Source: an uncultured Lachnospiraceae bacterium
GTDB taxonomy: Bacteria > Bacillota > Clostridia > Lachnospirales > Lachnospiraceae
Reading direction: 5' to 3'
Assembly: GCA_947627365.1 (NCBI GenBank)
Contig: CANQVT010000026.1
Coordinates: 1-32,952 of the forward strand
Length of the DNA stretch: 32,952 nt
Position numbers and translations under genes: made by a program. Positions 23,951 through 32,916 of the stretch are shown in pieces. Under the pieces are notes generated by a model. The model was not told the origin of the DNA. It saw only the letters and a program-made list of their open reading frames with translations, and searched no databases. The stretch's first letter is position 1. Each line of letters begins with the position of its first letter.

Positions 23951-25129
23951 ATGGCAGAATACGAGAACAACGAGCACATTTTACCGGTTGGCCCACTGAA
24001 GATCGCGGCGCTTGAAGGATGCCGGGAGTTCGGACAAGCCGTAAACCGCCATCTCGTCACATCCAGGCGCGAGTCAGTATCAGACAATGCCGATCTCGCC
24101 TCCCTGCCCGGCTATCTGGAGGATTCCTATCTGCTGGACTGCAGATGCCCGCGCTTCGGCACAGGAGAAGGCAAGGGACAGATCAACGAGTCCGTGCGAG
24201 GCGCAGACCTCTATATTCTGGTTGACGTCTGCAATTACAGCCTGACCTACACAGTCTGCGGCCACGAAAACCACATGTCGCCGGACAATCACTATCAGGA
24301 TCTGAAACGCATCATCTCGGCGGCCACGGGCAAGGCAAAGCGCATCAACGTTGTCATGCCGTTCCTCTACGAGGGGCGCCAACATAAGCGCGCCAAGCGG
24401 GAGTCGCTCGACTGCTCGCTCGCCCTGCAGGAGCTGACCGACATGGGCGTTTCGAATATCATCACCTTCGACGCGCACGATCCGCGCGTACAGAACGCGA
24501 TCCCGCTGAAGGGCTTCGACAGTTTCATGCCGACTTATCAGTTCCTGAAAGCTCTTCTGGACCATGTAGAGGATTTCCACATCGACAACGATCATCTGAT
24601 GATCATCAGTCCGGATGAGGGAGCGATGGGACGCGCCGTCTATTTCTCGAATATTCTCGGCATTGACATGGGAATGTTCTACAAAAGACGCGACTACTCA
24701 ACTATCATAAATGGGAAGAATCCAATCGTTGCACACGAGTTCCTCGGTGATTCCCTCGAAGGCAAAGACGTCATTGTCATAGACGATATGATCTCCTCCG
24801 GCGAGAGCATGCTCGACGTGGCCCGCCAGGTTAAGGAGCGCGGCGCCAGACGAGTCTTTGTGTGCACTACCTTTGGACTGTTCACAGACGGGTTTGACAA
24901 GTTTGACGAATATTATGAAAAAGGCTATATCTCAAAGGTCGTCACGACCAATCTGAACTACCGCAGCCCGGAGCTTCTGACGAAGCCCTACTATGCGGAG
25001 GCAGATATGACGAGGTTCCTGGCAATCATCATCGAAGCACTCAACCACGACGCGACGCTCGGCAAGATGGAGACGCCCACCGAGAAGATCAATGAGCTGC
25101 TCGAATCGGTGCGGGCAGAAAGAAAATAA
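23951..25129 (+). CDS. prs: Ribose-phosphate pyrophosphokinase (long form)
   Basis: A 392-aa enzyme that makes PRPP from ribose 5-phosphate and ATP, feeding nucleotide, His and Trp synthesis. It is longer than the common bacterial form of about 315 aa. Extra residues lie at the N-terminus and in the first domain (CRCPRFGTGEGKGQINESVRG). The family core is clear: MPFLYEGRQHKRAKRES, the catalytic loop FYKRRDYS, and the PRPP-binding motif VIVIDDMISSGESM in the second domain. It is the only gene on the plus strand in the right half and has its own promoter and GGAGG site. The long form is common in Lachnospiraceae, from memory. The downstream gene converges with only 31 bases between stops. Confidence 0.93.
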   Translation: MAEYENNEHILPVGPLKIAALEGCREFGQAVNRHLVTSRRESVSDNADLASLPGYLEDSYLLDCRCPRFGTGEGKGQINESVRGADLYILVDVCNYSLTYTVCGHENHMSPDNHYQDLKRIISAATGKAKRINVVMPFLYEGRQHKRAKRESLDCSLALQELTDMGVSNIITFDAHDPRVQNAIPLKGFDSFMPTYQFLKALLDHVEDFHIDNDHLMIISPDEGAMGRAVYFSNILGIDMGMFYKRRDYSTIINGKNPIVAHEFLGDSLEGKDVIVIDDMISSGESMLDVARQVKERGARRVFVCTTFGLFTDGFDKFDEYYEKGYISKVVTTNLNYRSPELLTKPYYAEADMTRFLAIIIEALNHDATLGKMETPTEKINELLESVRAERK

Positions 25130-25160
25130 GCTCTAGACAGCGGGCACATGGACAACCGAC

Positions 25161-26012
25161 TCAGTGCTCGCAGACAGACAGAAACGCTGCAAGATTTCCC
25201 CTTTTTCCGTGTGAGGCGCGGTGGGAAAAGAGGATTTCCGGATTGCAGCAGGTGCAGACGTCCGTGACCTCGATGTGCTCCGGGCGCAACCCGGCGCGCA
25301 GCAGATTTTGACGGCAGGCTTCCCAGAGATTCAGCTGGTACCTGCCGTTTTCTTTTTGATAAAACAGGCGCGGCCACAGCTCTTCCACATAGCTTTCACG
25401 CACCTGCGCGATCACATCCTCGCTCACCTCGTAGCAGTCCTGACAGATCGACGGCCCGATTGCCGCAAACATCGCCTCCGGCCGGGTATCGTATTTCTCC
25501 CGCATCGTCCGCACGGTGACGCCGGCGATGTCGCTGACCGTGCCCTTCCATCCGGAGTGCGAAAGGCCGATGGCTCGATGTTCCGGATCGATGAAGTACA
25601 GCGGCACGCAGTCCGCGTAGAAGGTCGCAAGCACTACGCCCGGCCTGTTCGTCACAAGCCCATCCACGTCCGTGTAATCGCGCGGTCGCAGATATCCCTT
25701 GCCGCAGTCCTCTTCCGTGACCTCCCGGACGTTGTTCGTATGGGTCTGATCCGAACAGACAATCCTCTTGTCATCAAAGCCGATCGCTGCCGCAAGCCTG
25801 CGGTAGTTCTCCCGGACGCATTCCGGATCGTCCCCTCTGGTGAAGCTCAGGTTCATCTGCTCGAACTCATTTCGGCTCACCCCGCCAAGTCGGCTGCTGA
25901 ACCCGTGACGAAAGCCCGGCTGCGCGCCGAGCTGTGGAAACGTAAAATACAACACCCCGCCTTTTCTGTTTTCCTGAAGCAAATGTCTCCCTGCTTTTCT
26001 CACCAGCATCAC
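25161..26012 (-). CDS. pgeF: Purine nucleoside phosphorylase/deaminase PgeF (YfiH/LACC1 family)
   Basis: A 283-aa cytoplasmic protein of the YfiH/LACC1 family, first called polyphenol oxidase and now known as a purine nucleoside phosphorylase and adenosine deaminase; some members edit cell-wall precursors. The metal and active-site residues are visible: H91 in SDQTHTNNV, C135 in FYADCVPLYF and H152 in GLSHSGWKGTV, with a C-terminal FSHRASHGKRGNLAAF block. Two adjacent starts are possible, GTG at 26012 (7 bases after GGGAGGG) and ATG at 26009. It follows yraN after 126 bases and may belong to the same long transcript. Confidence 0.9.
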   Translation of the reverse strand: MMLVRKAGRHLLQENRKGGVLYFTFPQLGAQPGFRHGFSSRLGGVSRNEFEQMNLSFTRGDDPECVRENYRRLAAAIGFDDKRIVCSDQTHTNNVREVTEEDCGKGYLRPRDYTDVDGLVTNRPGVVLATFYADCVPLYFIDPEHRAIGLSHSGWKGTVSDIAGVTVRTMREKYDTRPEAMFAAIGPSICQDCYEVSEDVIAQVRESYVEELWPRLFYQKENGRYQLNLWEACRQNLLRAGLRPEHIEVTDVCTCCNPEILFSHRASHGKRGNLAAFLSVCEH

Positions 26013-26138
26013 TTTTCAGCCCTCCCTGTCCCGTCACGAAATTGGAATTCTTTGGAATTCGACCTCCTGCAATATCCCAAATCAAGTCAAATCAGTCTTT
26101 CTCTGCATGGTCCGGAATTATCCGGCAAGTCGAACAGC

Positions 26139-26528
26139 TCACGTCTCAAACGCATCCCGCACCAGAGTAATCTCCTCTCCCAGAAACGAAACCACATCGA
26201 AACGGCACGGCTGCTCCTCACCGGCATGTTTCTCATACAGATACCATGAGGCCGCGCGGATGATCCTGCGCTGCTTCCGGACGTCCACGGCTTCCAGCCC
26301 GTACCCGGCGCGCGCGTCCATACGGTATTTCACCTCGACAAACGCAAGATAAGCGCCATCCCGGGCGATCAGATCGATCTCTCCCAGTTTACAGCGGTAA
26401 TTGCGTTCCAGGATCCGATACCCCTGCTCTTCCAGATACTGTGCCGCCTTCTGTTCGTATCGGCTCCCGATGTTACGCTTATTCAAAATGTAATCAATCC
26501 CTTTTTCCACAATGTACGCCGGTATCAT
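26139..26528 (-). CDS. YraN family protein (UPF0102, endonuclease-like fold)
   Basis: A 129-aa protein with the UPF0102 core NIGSRYEQKAAQYLEEQGYRILERN, then the restriction-endonuclease-like motif GEIDLIARD-x-FVEVK (E/D, ExK). Its nuclease activity has not been firmly established in the family. The start is uncertain. The ATG at 26528 has no clear ribosome site, and a TTG just before NKRNIG with AAAGGG upstream is an alternative that would give a shorter protein matching the usual family start. The order rnhB-yraN is standard in Firmicutes. Confidence 0.88.
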   Translation of the reverse strand: MIPAYIVEKGIDYILNKRNIGSRYEQKAAQYLEEQGYRILERNYRCKLGEIDLIARDGAYLAFVEVKYRMDARAGYGLEAVDVRKQRRIIRAASWYLYEKHAGEEQPCRFDVVSFLGEEITLVRDAFET

Positions 26529-26561
26529 TTCGTTAGCACCCGCAGAGACAAGGACCTGTAG

Positions 26562-26583
26562 GGGCGTCCACCCGGAGACGCCC
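26562..26583 (-). repeat. GC-rich hairpin between rnhB and yraN
   Basis: GGGCGTC (26562-26568) pairs with GACGCCC (26577-26583) around an 8-base loop. No T run follows on the minus strand, so it is at most a partial terminator or a processing stem. Confidence 0.4.
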
Positions 26584-26619
26584 TGCCCCTGCGGCTTTCG
26601 AAACCATATAAGCCTTCAC

Positions 26620-27375
26620 TCACACGAAGTTCCCGATAAACGTCCTCCGATGAATCGGGGACGGCCCGTATTTCTTCAATGCTTCAATGTGCGCTGCCGA
26701 GCCATAGCCCTTGTGGGCCGCAAAGCCGTACTCCGGCATGACCTTGTCGTACTCCACCATCAGGCGATCCCTTGTGACCTTCGCGAGCACGCTCGCCGCC
26801 GCGATCGACAGGCTTTTCGCGTCCCCCTTGACGATTGGCACCTGAGGCAGCTCTATGCCTGGAATGCGCACAGCATCATTTAGCAGAATCTGCGGCGCGG
26901 GATCAAGCGCGCCAACTGCCTGACGCATCGCCTCATAGGTCGCCTGCAGGATATTGATCTCATCGATACGCGCTGGAGAGGCCATCCCAATCCCCCAGGC
27001 AACCGCCTTCTCCCTGATCTCGTCAAAGAGCTCTTCCCGGCGCTTCGCTGAGATCTGCTTGGAGTCGTTGAGATACAAAATCTCACAATCCTTTGGCAGA
27101 ATGACCGCCCCTGCGACCACCGGGCCTGCAAGCGGCCCTCGTCCCGCCTCATCGATCCCGCAGATAAGGCCGCAGCGCGCGTACTCCCGCTCATAGCTTC
27201 GCATCGCGTCGAGCCGTTTACGCTCCGCCTCAAGCTTTTCCAGCCTTTTCTGATACTGAATGATCAGGCCGGCGACGCCCGCCCTCCCATCATCCGCGTA
27301 TCTCTCGAACAACGCAGAGAGCTCTTTGTCTCCGGCCTGTGCAAATTCCTTTTTTATCTCAGCTATACTTTTCAT
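26620..27375 (-). CDS. rnhB: Ribonuclease HII
   Basis: A 251-aa enzyme removing RNA from RNA-DNA hybrids and misincorporated ribonucleotides. The catalytic block [22 protein letters not shown] (near residue 73), the conserved [21 protein letters not shown] segment and the C-terminal [24 protein letters not shown] are all present. The N-terminal extension of about 70 residues before the core ([18 protein letters not shown] onward) is usual in Firmicutes. The ATG is three bases after the stop of the upstream signal peptidase gene, so translation is probably coupled. Confidence 0.96.
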   Translation of the reverse strand: MKSIAEIKKEFAQAGDKELSALFERYADDGRAGVAGLIIQYQKRLEKLEAERKRLDAMRSYEREYARCGLICGIDEAGRGPLAGPVVAGAVILPKDCEILYLNDSKQISAKRREELFDEIREKAVAWGIGMASPARIDEINILQATYEAMRQAVGALDPAPQILLNDAVRIPGIELPQVPIVKGDAKSLSIAAASVLAKVTRDRLMVEYDKVMPEYGFAAHKGYGSAAHIEALKKYGPSPIHRRTFIGNFV

Positions 27376-27378
27376 ATT

Positions 27379-27930
27379 TTATTTCACCAATCCAATCCTG
27401 TCAAACGGCCAGATGCAAAACAGCGCCTTGCCGATGATATCCTCTCCTGAGATATTCCCGACACTCGGCTCCCTGCTGTCACGGCTGTTGTTCCGATTGT
27501 CGCCGAGCACGAAATACTCATCCTCCGCCAGCGTGATCTCCGAGGACGCGAATCCCGGATTTCGGATCTCTTCATTGCCATAGTTTTCCTGCAGTATCCT
27601 GCCATTGATATAGATGTCTCCATCCTGAATCTGCACCGTCTCGCCCGGAAGTCCAATCACACGCTTGATATAATAGACCCCATCCTGGTACTGGAACGGA
27701 AATACAACGATATCAAAGCGTTTCGGATTGGTGAAGCGATAAGAGATCTTGTCGACGATCAGGTTATCACCATCTTCAAGCGCCGGGTACATCGACTCCC
27801 CGCTCACAACCGTCCGCTCCCCGACAAAGTGCACGATGAGAAACGTGGCGCCCAAAAGCAGTACAAGAATAAGAATCCAGTTCACAAATTCCCGTACCAC
27901 GCTTTTTTTCTTTTTATTCTTCTGGCGCAA
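27379..27930 (-). CDS. lepB: Type I signal peptidase (copy 1)
   Basis: A 183-aa membrane-anchored serine protease that removes signal peptides from exported proteins. A Lys-rich N-terminus leads into one membrane helix (about 17-37), then the catalytic Ser46 in SGESMYPALEDGD and Lys89 in YYIKRVIGLPGE, and the GDNRNNSRDSR box near the C-terminus. The start must be the TTG at 27930: an in-frame stop lies two codons upstream and no ATG precedes the membrane helix. It is the shortest of three copies in this region and is close in sequence to the 28030-28620 copy, suggesting a tandem duplication. Confidence 0.93.
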   Translation of the reverse strand: MRQKNKKKKSVVREFVNWILILVLLLGATFLIVHFVGERTVVSGESMYPALEDGDNLIVDKISYRFTNPKRFDIVVFPFQYQDGVYYIKRVIGLPGETVQIQDGDIYINGRILQENYGNEEIRNPGFASSEITLAEDEYFVLGDNRNNSRDSREPSVGNISGEDIIGKALFCIWPFDRIGLVK

Positions 27931-27982
27931 ATTCTCTCACCACCGTATTCTCAATGTTTCTCGCCATTCTTCCCCGCCGTTT

Positions 27983-28006
27983 TGCAAAAGGGGGCACCTT
28001 CGCCCC
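27983..28006 (-). terminator. Possible weak terminator after lepB copy 2
   Basis: On the minus strand GGGGC (28002-28006) and GCCCC (27991-27995) form a 5-bp stem followed by CTTTTGC. The stem and T run are short, so read-through into the next lepB is likely. Confidence 0.35.
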
Positions 28007-28029
28007 ACAGACAAATCTTTGTCTTTGCG

Positions 28030-28620
28030 TCACTGATGCTTCAGCACCCCGAGATCGGACAGCGGCCATATGCGTACCCAGGCTCTTCCGACGATATCCT
28101 CGCGTTTGATATTTCCAACCTGTCCCCGGTTCCTGCTGTCGGTGCTGTTGTTGCGGTTGTCGCCGAGCACAAAATACTCGTCGTCCCCAAGCGTAATCGG
28201 CTCGGCCGCCCCGTCCGGATTCAGGATCGTCTCCTTGCCGTAATTCTCCTCCAGCAGCTCGCCGTCGATATAGATGTTTCCGTCATCGTCGATCTGCACC
28301 GTCTCGCCCGGAAGTCCGATGATGCGTTTGATATATAATTCCTTCGGGGATCCCTTCGGCGGGAAAACAATGATGTCGAAGCGCTTCGGATCTCCAAAAC
28401 GATAGGATAATTTCTCGACGATCAGGTTGTCCCCGTCGTGCAGCGTATTCTCCATAGATCTGCCGTCCACCACCGTTCTCTGTCCAACGAAGTGGATGAT
28501 CAGATACGTCAGGACAACCACAAATAAAATATAAAATATCCAGCTCATAATCTCCTTTTTGATATCCAGCTTCTCTTCTTCCTTTGCGGCGTCCTTCCGG
28601 ACATCCTGCTTCTCCTGCAT
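28030..28620 (-). CDS. lepB: Type I signal peptidase (copy 2)
   Basis: A 196-aa signal peptidase with a charged cytoplasmic N-terminus (about 22 residues), a membrane helix near 26-46, nucleophile Ser55 in DGRSMENTLHDGD and general base Lys98 in LYIKRIIGLPGE, and the GDNRNNSTDSRNRGQVG box. The ATG is preceded by GGGGGC. It lies between ylqF/rbgA and lepB copy 1. The catalytic pair is intact, so all three copies appear active; differences in the substrate-binding stretch around the Ser may give different substrate choice. Confidence 0.94.
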   Translation of the reverse strand: MQEKQDVRKDAAKEEEKLDIKKEIMSWIFYILFVVVLTYLIIHFVGQRTVVDGRSMENTLHDGDNLIVEKLSYRFGDPKRFDIIVFPPKGSPKELYIKRIIGLPGETVQIDDDGNIYIDGELLEENYGKETILNPDGAAEPITLGDDEYFVLGDNRNNSTDSRNRGQVGNIKREDIVGRAWVRIWPLSDLGVLKHQ

Positions 28621-28694
28621 GCTTACTGCCCCCGCTTTCTTTCTGCTTTTGCAATGGCCCTCTGCTCCATCCGGCCAAATTCACACTCCATGCG

Positions 28695-29567
28695 TCAAAT
28701 TCCGTCGCCTGTATTTTTGCCGTCTTCTTCCGGCAATTCCAATGTGACTCTCCCGAGCCTTCCGCTTCTCAGATCGTCAACAAGAAATGCAGCAGCCCTC
28801 TGAAAATCCGGCTGCCCGCCCTTCTGAAGGCATCCCCGCGATTCCGCGATCCTTCCGAACAGCTCGGCATCTGTGCCATCCTCCGAAATCCCATACCGCT
28901 CCTGAAGCCTGCCCGGATATCGTCCACGCAGAAAAGCCAGGATCCACATCGCCAGCTCTTCTGCCTGAAGGATCTCATCCCTGATCGAACCGATCACCGC
29001 AAGCTTCTGTCCAACGGCCTGATCCTCAAACTTCGGCCAGAGAATCCCTAGCGTGTCAAGAAGCTCCACATTCTTGTTCAGGCGAATCCACTGCTTTCCC
29101 TTCGTCACACCCGGCCTGTTTCCGGTCTTCGCACACGCCTTGCCCGCGAATGTATTGATAAAGGTGGACTTTCCCACGTTCGGAATGCCCGCAACCATCG
29201 CACGCACCGGACGGTTCAGAATCCCCCGTCTGCGATCACGCTCCGTCTTCTCACGGCAGGCCTCCCGGATCAGCTCCTGAATCTGCTTCATGCCTGCGCC
29301 GCTCCTGGAATCAATCTCCGCGACAAAATGACCTTTTCCACGAAAATACTCCGCCCACACGCGATTGCACTGTTCGTCCGCAAGGTCAGCCTTGTTCAGA
29401 AGGACCAGACGCGCCTTATTTTTCCCCAGCTCATCGATGTCCGGATTTCTGCTCGAATACGGCACTCTGGCATCGAGAAGCTCGATGACCAGATCGATCA
29501 GGCGGATATCCTCCTGCATCATCCGTCTGGCTTTCGTCATATGGCCCGGATACCACTGGTAGTTCAT
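28695..29567 (-). CDS. ylqF: Ribosome biogenesis GTPase RbgA/YlqF
   Basis: A 290-aa circularly permuted GTPase needed for late 50S assembly. The permuted order is visible: the G4 motif NKAD (58-61) comes before G1 GIPNVGKS (127-134), then RPGVTKGKQW and the DTLG G3 motif. It begins MNYQWYPGHMTKARRMM, the family signature, with GAGGG ahead of the ATG at 29567; an upstream extension of 16 residues is not used. It lies between two signal peptidase genes in the usual rplS-lepB-ylqF-rnhB order. Confidence 0.96.
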   Translation of the reverse strand: MNYQWYPGHMTKARRMMQEDIRLIDLVIELLDARVPYSSRNPDIDELGKNKARLVLLNKADLADEQCNRVWAEYFRGKGHFVAEIDSRSGAGMKQIQELIREACREKTERDRRRGILNRPVRAMVAGIPNVGKSTFINTFAGKACAKTGNRPGVTKGKQWIRLNKNVELLDTLGILWPKFEDQAVGQKLAVIGSIRDEILQAEELAMWILAFLRGRYPGRLQERYGISEDGTDAELFGRIAESRGCLQKGGQPDFQRAAAFLVDDLRSGRLGRVTLELPEEDGKNTGDGI

Positions 29568-29633
29568 ATATTCCCTCACAATCTGTGTAACTGTCCGCTT
29601 CCAGCCTGATGGCACCGCCCTGTCGCCTGTGCC

Positions 29634-30245
29634 TCAATCCTTCAGGAATCCCCTGTGTCCCTGTGAGGAGAGCACAAACCAGACCTTGCCCTCAATATAG
29701 TCGGACTCTACAAGGCCCACATCTCCAAATCTGCTATCCTCGCTGTTGTTGCGGTTGTCTCCAAGCACGAAATATTGTTTGTCCCCAAGCTTGATCTCGT
29801 CGGCCGCAATCCCCGGATTGGTGATTGCCGGATAGTTCTTCTTCTCCAGATAGACAGCGCCATTGATATAGATCATCCCGTCCTTGATCTGTATGGTCTC
29901 ACCGGGAAGCCCAATGATGCGCTTGATGCTCGAATGCCCGGTCGTGCTGCCATTTGGCTTGAACGAGATCACATCTCCCCGCTTTGGCGAGCCAAGCTGG
30001 TACGCCATCACGTTCAGAAGCACGGTATCGCCGCCGGACAGAGTGACGTCCATCGACTGCCCCACATTTGTGCGGGTTTGTCCGAAGAAATAAACCACCA
30101 CATACGCAAACAGGATCACCACAAGGATCTCAAACGTCCACAACAGGATATTGCGCACCACGGATTTCTTCTTCTGGGGAATCGAGGCCGGCTGCATAAG
30201 CTCCATCTCGCTCACATCCTGCACTCCCTGTGCTTTTTTTCTCAT
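29634..30245 (-). CDS. lepB: Type I signal peptidase (copy 3)
   Basis: A 203-aa signal peptidase. The start at 30245 follows GAGGAG; the longer frame of 219 aa lacks a ribosome site. A cytoplasmic tail of about 30 residues precedes a membrane helix (about 33-54), then Ser64 in VGQSMDVTLSGGD and Lys108 in SSIKRIIGLPGE, and GDNRNNSEDSRFGDVG. It is the most divergent of the three copies: Asp-Val replaces the usual substrate-pocket residues after SM, and it has Gly-Gly-Asp where the others have Asp-Gly-Asp. It is the first gene after the rplS terminator. Confidence 0.93.
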   Translation of the reverse strand: MRKKAQGVQDVSEMELMQPASIPQKKKSVVRNILLWTFEILVVILFAYVVVYFFGQTRTNVGQSMDVTLSGGDTVLLNVMAYQLGSPKRGDVISFKPNGSTTGHSSIKRIIGLPGETIQIKDGMIYINGAVYLEKKNYPAITNPGIAADEIKLGDKQYFVLGDNRNNSEDSRFGDVGLVESDYIEGKVWFVLSSQGHRGFLKD

Positions 30246-30290
30246 ATCCTGCTCCTCACCTGCCCGAAAACGGATCTCTTCCATGCAATG

Positions 30291-30336
30291 CAAAAGGAGC
30301 GTTGCAAAAGAAATATCTCAGATCCTGCAACGCCCC
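30291..30336 (-). terminator. Terminator after rplS
   Basis: GCGTTGCA (30299-30306) pairs with TGCAACGC (30326-30333), with a further GG/CC pair after one mismatch. On the minus strand TTTTGC follows. It lies 11 bases after the rplS stop. The T run is short, so termination may be partial. Confidence 0.65.
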
Positions 30337-30346
30337 TACCGATTCA

Positions 30347-30694
30347 TTATTTCACCAGTTCTTTGACCTTGGCTCTCTTACCCACACGCCCTCTTAAGTA
30401 GGTCAGCTTCGCACGTCTTACCTTACCGCGTCTCACGACTTCTACCTTCTCGACGTTCGGGGAATGCAGCGGCCATGTCTTCTCAACGCCGACACCGTTC
30501 GAATTCTTACGAACTGTGAAGGTCGCTCTCACGCTTCCTCCCTGCTTCTTGAGCACGATGCCTTCGAAAACCTGAACTCTCTCACGGTTTCCCTCTTTGA
30601 TCCTGCCGTAGACTCTGACGGTATCACCGACATTGAACTCCGGCACCTCAGCCTTCAGCTGCTCGGCTTCGATGTTTTTGATAATCTCGTTCAT
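30347..30694 (-). CDS. rplS: 50S ribosomal protein L19
   Basis: A 115-aa protein of normal L19 length, at the 30S-50S interface. The family core [35 protein letters not shown], and [31 protein letters not shown] is complete. AAGGAGG lies 10 bases before the ATG. It follows trmD after 133 bases with its own predicted promoter, and the leader has a possible autoregulatory structure. Confidence 0.98.
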   Translation of the reverse strand: MNEIIKNIEAEQLKAEVPEFNVGDTVRVYGRIKEGNRERVQVFEGIVLKKQGGSVRATFTVRKNSNGVGVEKTWPLHSPNVEKVEVVRRGKVRRAKLTYLRGRVGKRAKVKELVK

Positions 30695-30800
30695 TGTGTG
30701 TGCCTCCTTCTATTCTCGGACGTTCTTAACGCGAACCATAGTACTGTTTTCTGTGTACAGTCACGCAAATTCCGCGGCAGAGGACCGTCTCCTTCTCACA
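30695..30800 (-). promoter_or_regulatory. rplS leader, candidate L19 autoregulatory RNA
   Basis: The transcript leader has paired segments, including an ACTGT/ACAGT stem near 30762-30784, and precedes rplS directly. A ribosomal protein L19 leader family is known in low-GC Gram-positives. I cannot confirm the consensus by eye, so this rests on position and some pairing only. Confidence 0.35.
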
Positions 30801-30809
30801 ACGCGTTTT

Positions 30810-30838
30810 ATTTTATCATGCTTTGTTTTAAAATGCAA
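30810..30838 (-). promoter_or_regulatory. Promoter of rplS
   Basis: On the minus strand TTGCAT (30833-30838), a 17-base spacer and TAAAAT (30810-30815). It overlaps the end of trmD, allowing rplS to be made in excess of trmD and rimM. A hairpin AGAAGTTTT/AAAACTTCT sits at the trmD end. Confidence 0.65.
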
Positions 30839-31691
30839 GAAGTTTTGTCAAAAACTTCTTTTCTTCCGGGGTCAGCCCTGTGCCGTCGCCGTCCCCCAGG
30901 TCCGCTGTTCCGGAATCTTCGCATCCGGCGCCGGGCTCTGAAGCATTCTGCCGCGCAGACGATCCATCCAGCAAAGCCTGCAGAAATTTGCGGTCCTTCT
31001 TGTCAAGTTCTGCGCCTGCAAGCAGCTCCGGGCGGTTCTTCAGCGTACGCCACAGCGACTGATCCCTCCGCCAGCGGTCTACGTTTCCGTGATGTCCGGA
31101 CAGCAGCACGGGCGGCACCTGCTTTCCGCGCCACTCCTCCGGCCTGCTGTACTGCGGATACTCCAGAAGCCCGTCCTGAAAGCTCTCATACTGCCCGGAC
31201 TCCTGATTGCTCAGCACCCCCGGCACCATACGCGAGATAGCGTCCATCATCACCATCGCCGGGAGCTCTCCTCCGGTCAGCACGTAATCCCCGATCGAGA
31301 CATGATCGGTAACAATCTCCTCAAGCACGCGCTCGTCGACCCCTTCATAGTGCCCGCAAAGGAAGATCAGATCCTCCTCCCGGGCCAGCTCCTCAGCCAT
31401 GTGCTGGTCAAACACGCGGCCTTGCGGCGTGAGGTAGACTACACGCGGCTTTTTCCCGATCTGCTGCACGAGATCCTCGTATGCGCGGCAAATCGGCTCC
31501 GCCTGCATCACCATGCCAGCACCCCCGCCGTAGGGATAATCATCGATCCTGCCGTTGCCGGTCAGCGAGTAATCCCGAATGTTCACAGTCTGAAGCGACA
31601 AATAGCCTCCCGCGATCGCGCGTCCGATAATGCTCGTGCTCATCCCGTTCTCAATCATTTCCGGAAACAGCGTCAATACGTAATAATTCAT
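30828..31691 (-). CDS. trmD: tRNA (guanine-37-N1)-methyltransferase TrmD with C-terminal tail
   Basis: A 287-aa SPOUT methyltransferase that methylates G37 of tRNAs reading CNN codons, preventing frameshifting. [16 protein letters not shown], the trefoil-knot segments ([43 protein letters not shown]), and [10 protein letters not shown] are intact. The ATG overlaps the rimM stop as ATGA (31688-31691), so the start is there rather than 22 codons upstream. The tail of about 60 residues is longer than usual: two similar helices, [11 protein letters not shown] and [11 protein letters not shown], are joined by an acidic Gly-rich linker. Confidence 0.96.
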   Translation of the reverse strand: MNYYVLTLFPEMIENGMSTSIIGRAIAGGYLSLQTVNIRDYSLTGNGRIDDYPYGGGAGMVMQAEPICRAYEDLVQQIGKKPRVVYLTPQGRVFDQHMAEELAREEDLIFLCGHYEGVDERVLEEIVTDHVSIGDYVLTGGELPAMVMMDAISRMVPGVLSNQESGQYESFQDGLLEYPQYSRPEEWRGKQVPPVLLSGHHGNVDRWRRDQSLWRTLKNRPELLAGAELDKKDRKFLQALLDGSSARQNASEPGAGCEDSGTADLGDGDGTGLTPEEKKFLTKLLAF

Positions 31692-32197
31692 TCGAGCAAT
31701 CCCTCCAGCAGGTGCACCTTCATCCGACCGCCTTCCACATCCACGTCGAGAATGCACTGTCGGATCGCCGGGATCAGCACATCCCTTCCATTTTCAAGCT
31801 TTACCACATATACATCATTTGCTCCGGTCTGCAACACATCTGTCAACTCGCCGAGGCAGCTTTCGTCTTCCTCATACACCTTCATTCCGATCAGATCGGC
31901 AATGAAATACTCATTTTTCTCCAATCGAACCGCATTTTCGCGCGTCACGTACAGGCTTTTTCCCTTATAGGGCAGAATATCCTCAATCTTATCATATCCG
32001 CGAAATTTGAGGATCACCATCTGCTTGAAAAATTTCACCCCGGCGATCTCGAGCTCCTGCATGCCCTTTCCCGTGTGGAGCAGGACGTTCTTCAGCTTTT
32101 TGAACCTCTTCGGATCGTCGGTCGTCGGATAAACCTTCACCTCACCCGCGATTCCATGTGTGGACGAGATCACGCCCACCTGAAACATAGCCTCCAT
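31688..32197 (-). CDS. rimM: 16S rRNA processing protein RimM
   Basis: A 169-aa ribosome maturation factor for the 30S head, binding S19. It has the N-terminal RimM beta-barrel ([26 protein letters not shown]) and a C-terminal PRC-barrel ([45 protein letters not shown]). The ATG is preceded by GGAGGAGAC. It overlaps trmD by four bases, the normal rimM-trmD coupling. Confidence 0.97.
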   Translation of the reverse strand: MEAMFQVGVISSTHGIAGEVKVYPTTDDPKRFKKLKNVLLHTGKGMQELEIAGVKFFKQMVILKFRGYDKIEDILPYKGKSLYVTRENAVRLEKNEYFIADLIGMKVYEEDESCLGELTDVLQTGANDVYVVKLENGRDVLIPAIRQCILDVDVEGGRMKVHLLEGLLE

Positions 32198-32307
32198 GTC
32201 TCCTCCAGAACTGTCACCCTGATTTTTGACTCTGATACCTTTTCTGCACAGTTCGACGTGCTGTCTGCATCCGACCTCCGCGCACAGGTATGGCCTGTAA
32301 TGAATAG

Positions 32308-32348
32308 GGCTGCCGAAGAATAGCCTCAGTCAACTATTTTCGACAGCC
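32308..32348 (-). repeat. Hairpin after khpA
   Basis: GGCTG-c-CGAA-g-AATAG (32308-32323) pairs with CTATT-TTCG-a-CAGCC (32334-32348), 14 pairs with one mismatch and one bulge. It starts 10 bases past the khpA stop. It lacks a T run, so it may protect the 3' end of the rpsP-khpA message. Confidence 0.5.
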
Positions 32349-32357
32349 TCATAGACT

Positions 32358-32585
32358 TTACATGATGTCAACTACAACCTTCTTGTCCTCTCTGGATGCC
32401 GCGGCTTTCACCACCGAGCGGATTGCCTTCGCGATCCTGCCCTGCTTGCCGATCACCTTTCCCATATCAGAAGGCGCAACCTTCAGCTCCAGCACGAGCG
32501 TCTTGCCACTCTGCTTTTCAGTAACCGTTACCTCGTCCGGGTGCTCGACCAGAGATTTCGCAATCACTTCTACTAACTCTTTCAT
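32358..32585 (-). CDS. khpA: KH domain RNA-binding protein KhpA
   Basis: A 75-aa single KH domain protein with the RNA-binding GKQG loop in MGKVIGKQGRIAKAIRSVVKAAA. In Firmicutes it pairs with KhpB/Jag and influences cell elongation and RNA regulation. It lies between rpsP and rimM, its standard position (the ylqC locus). The ATG is preceded by AGGTGAGC. Confidence 0.94.
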   Translation of the reverse strand: MKELVEVIAKSLVEHPDEVTVTEKQSGKTLVLELKVAPSDMGKVIGKQGRIAKAIRSVVKAAASREDKKVVVDIM

Positions 32586-32670
32586 TCAGCTCACCTCTGT
32601 ATGCTGCCGTCCCCTGAACAGCGTGCGCAGAAAACTGAAGCAACGCTATCCCGACGGCCTGCAACCTGTC

Positions 32671-32916
32671 TTATTTCTCGATACCGGCAATCTTGAAAAG
32701 CTTGCCAACGACTTCGGTCGGCTGGGCTCCGTTTGCGAGCCACTTCTTCGCAAGCTCCTCGTTGATCTTGAACTCGCTCGGATCAGCGCTCGGATTGTAG
32801 GTGCCGATTTCCTCGATACATCTGCCGTCTCTCGGAGATCTGGAATCTGCTACAACGATTCTATAGAAAGGAGCCTTCTTCTTTCCCATTCTTCTCAGTC
32901 TGATCTTTACTGCCAT
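32671..32916 (-). CDS. rpsP: 30S ribosomal protein S16
   Basis: An 81-aa protein of normal S16 length, needed for 30S assembly. [26 protein letters not shown] and the following [12 protein letters not shown] block are diagnostic. The start is the ATG at 32916, with GGGAGG 8 bases ahead; the upstream GTG at 32925 overlaps that site. The gene upstream (usually ffh) lies outside the window. Confidence 0.98.
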   Translation of the reverse strand: MAVKIRLRRMGKKKAPFYRIVVADSRSPRDGRCIEEIGTYNPSADPSEFKINEELAKKWLANGAQPTEVVGKLFKIAGIEK

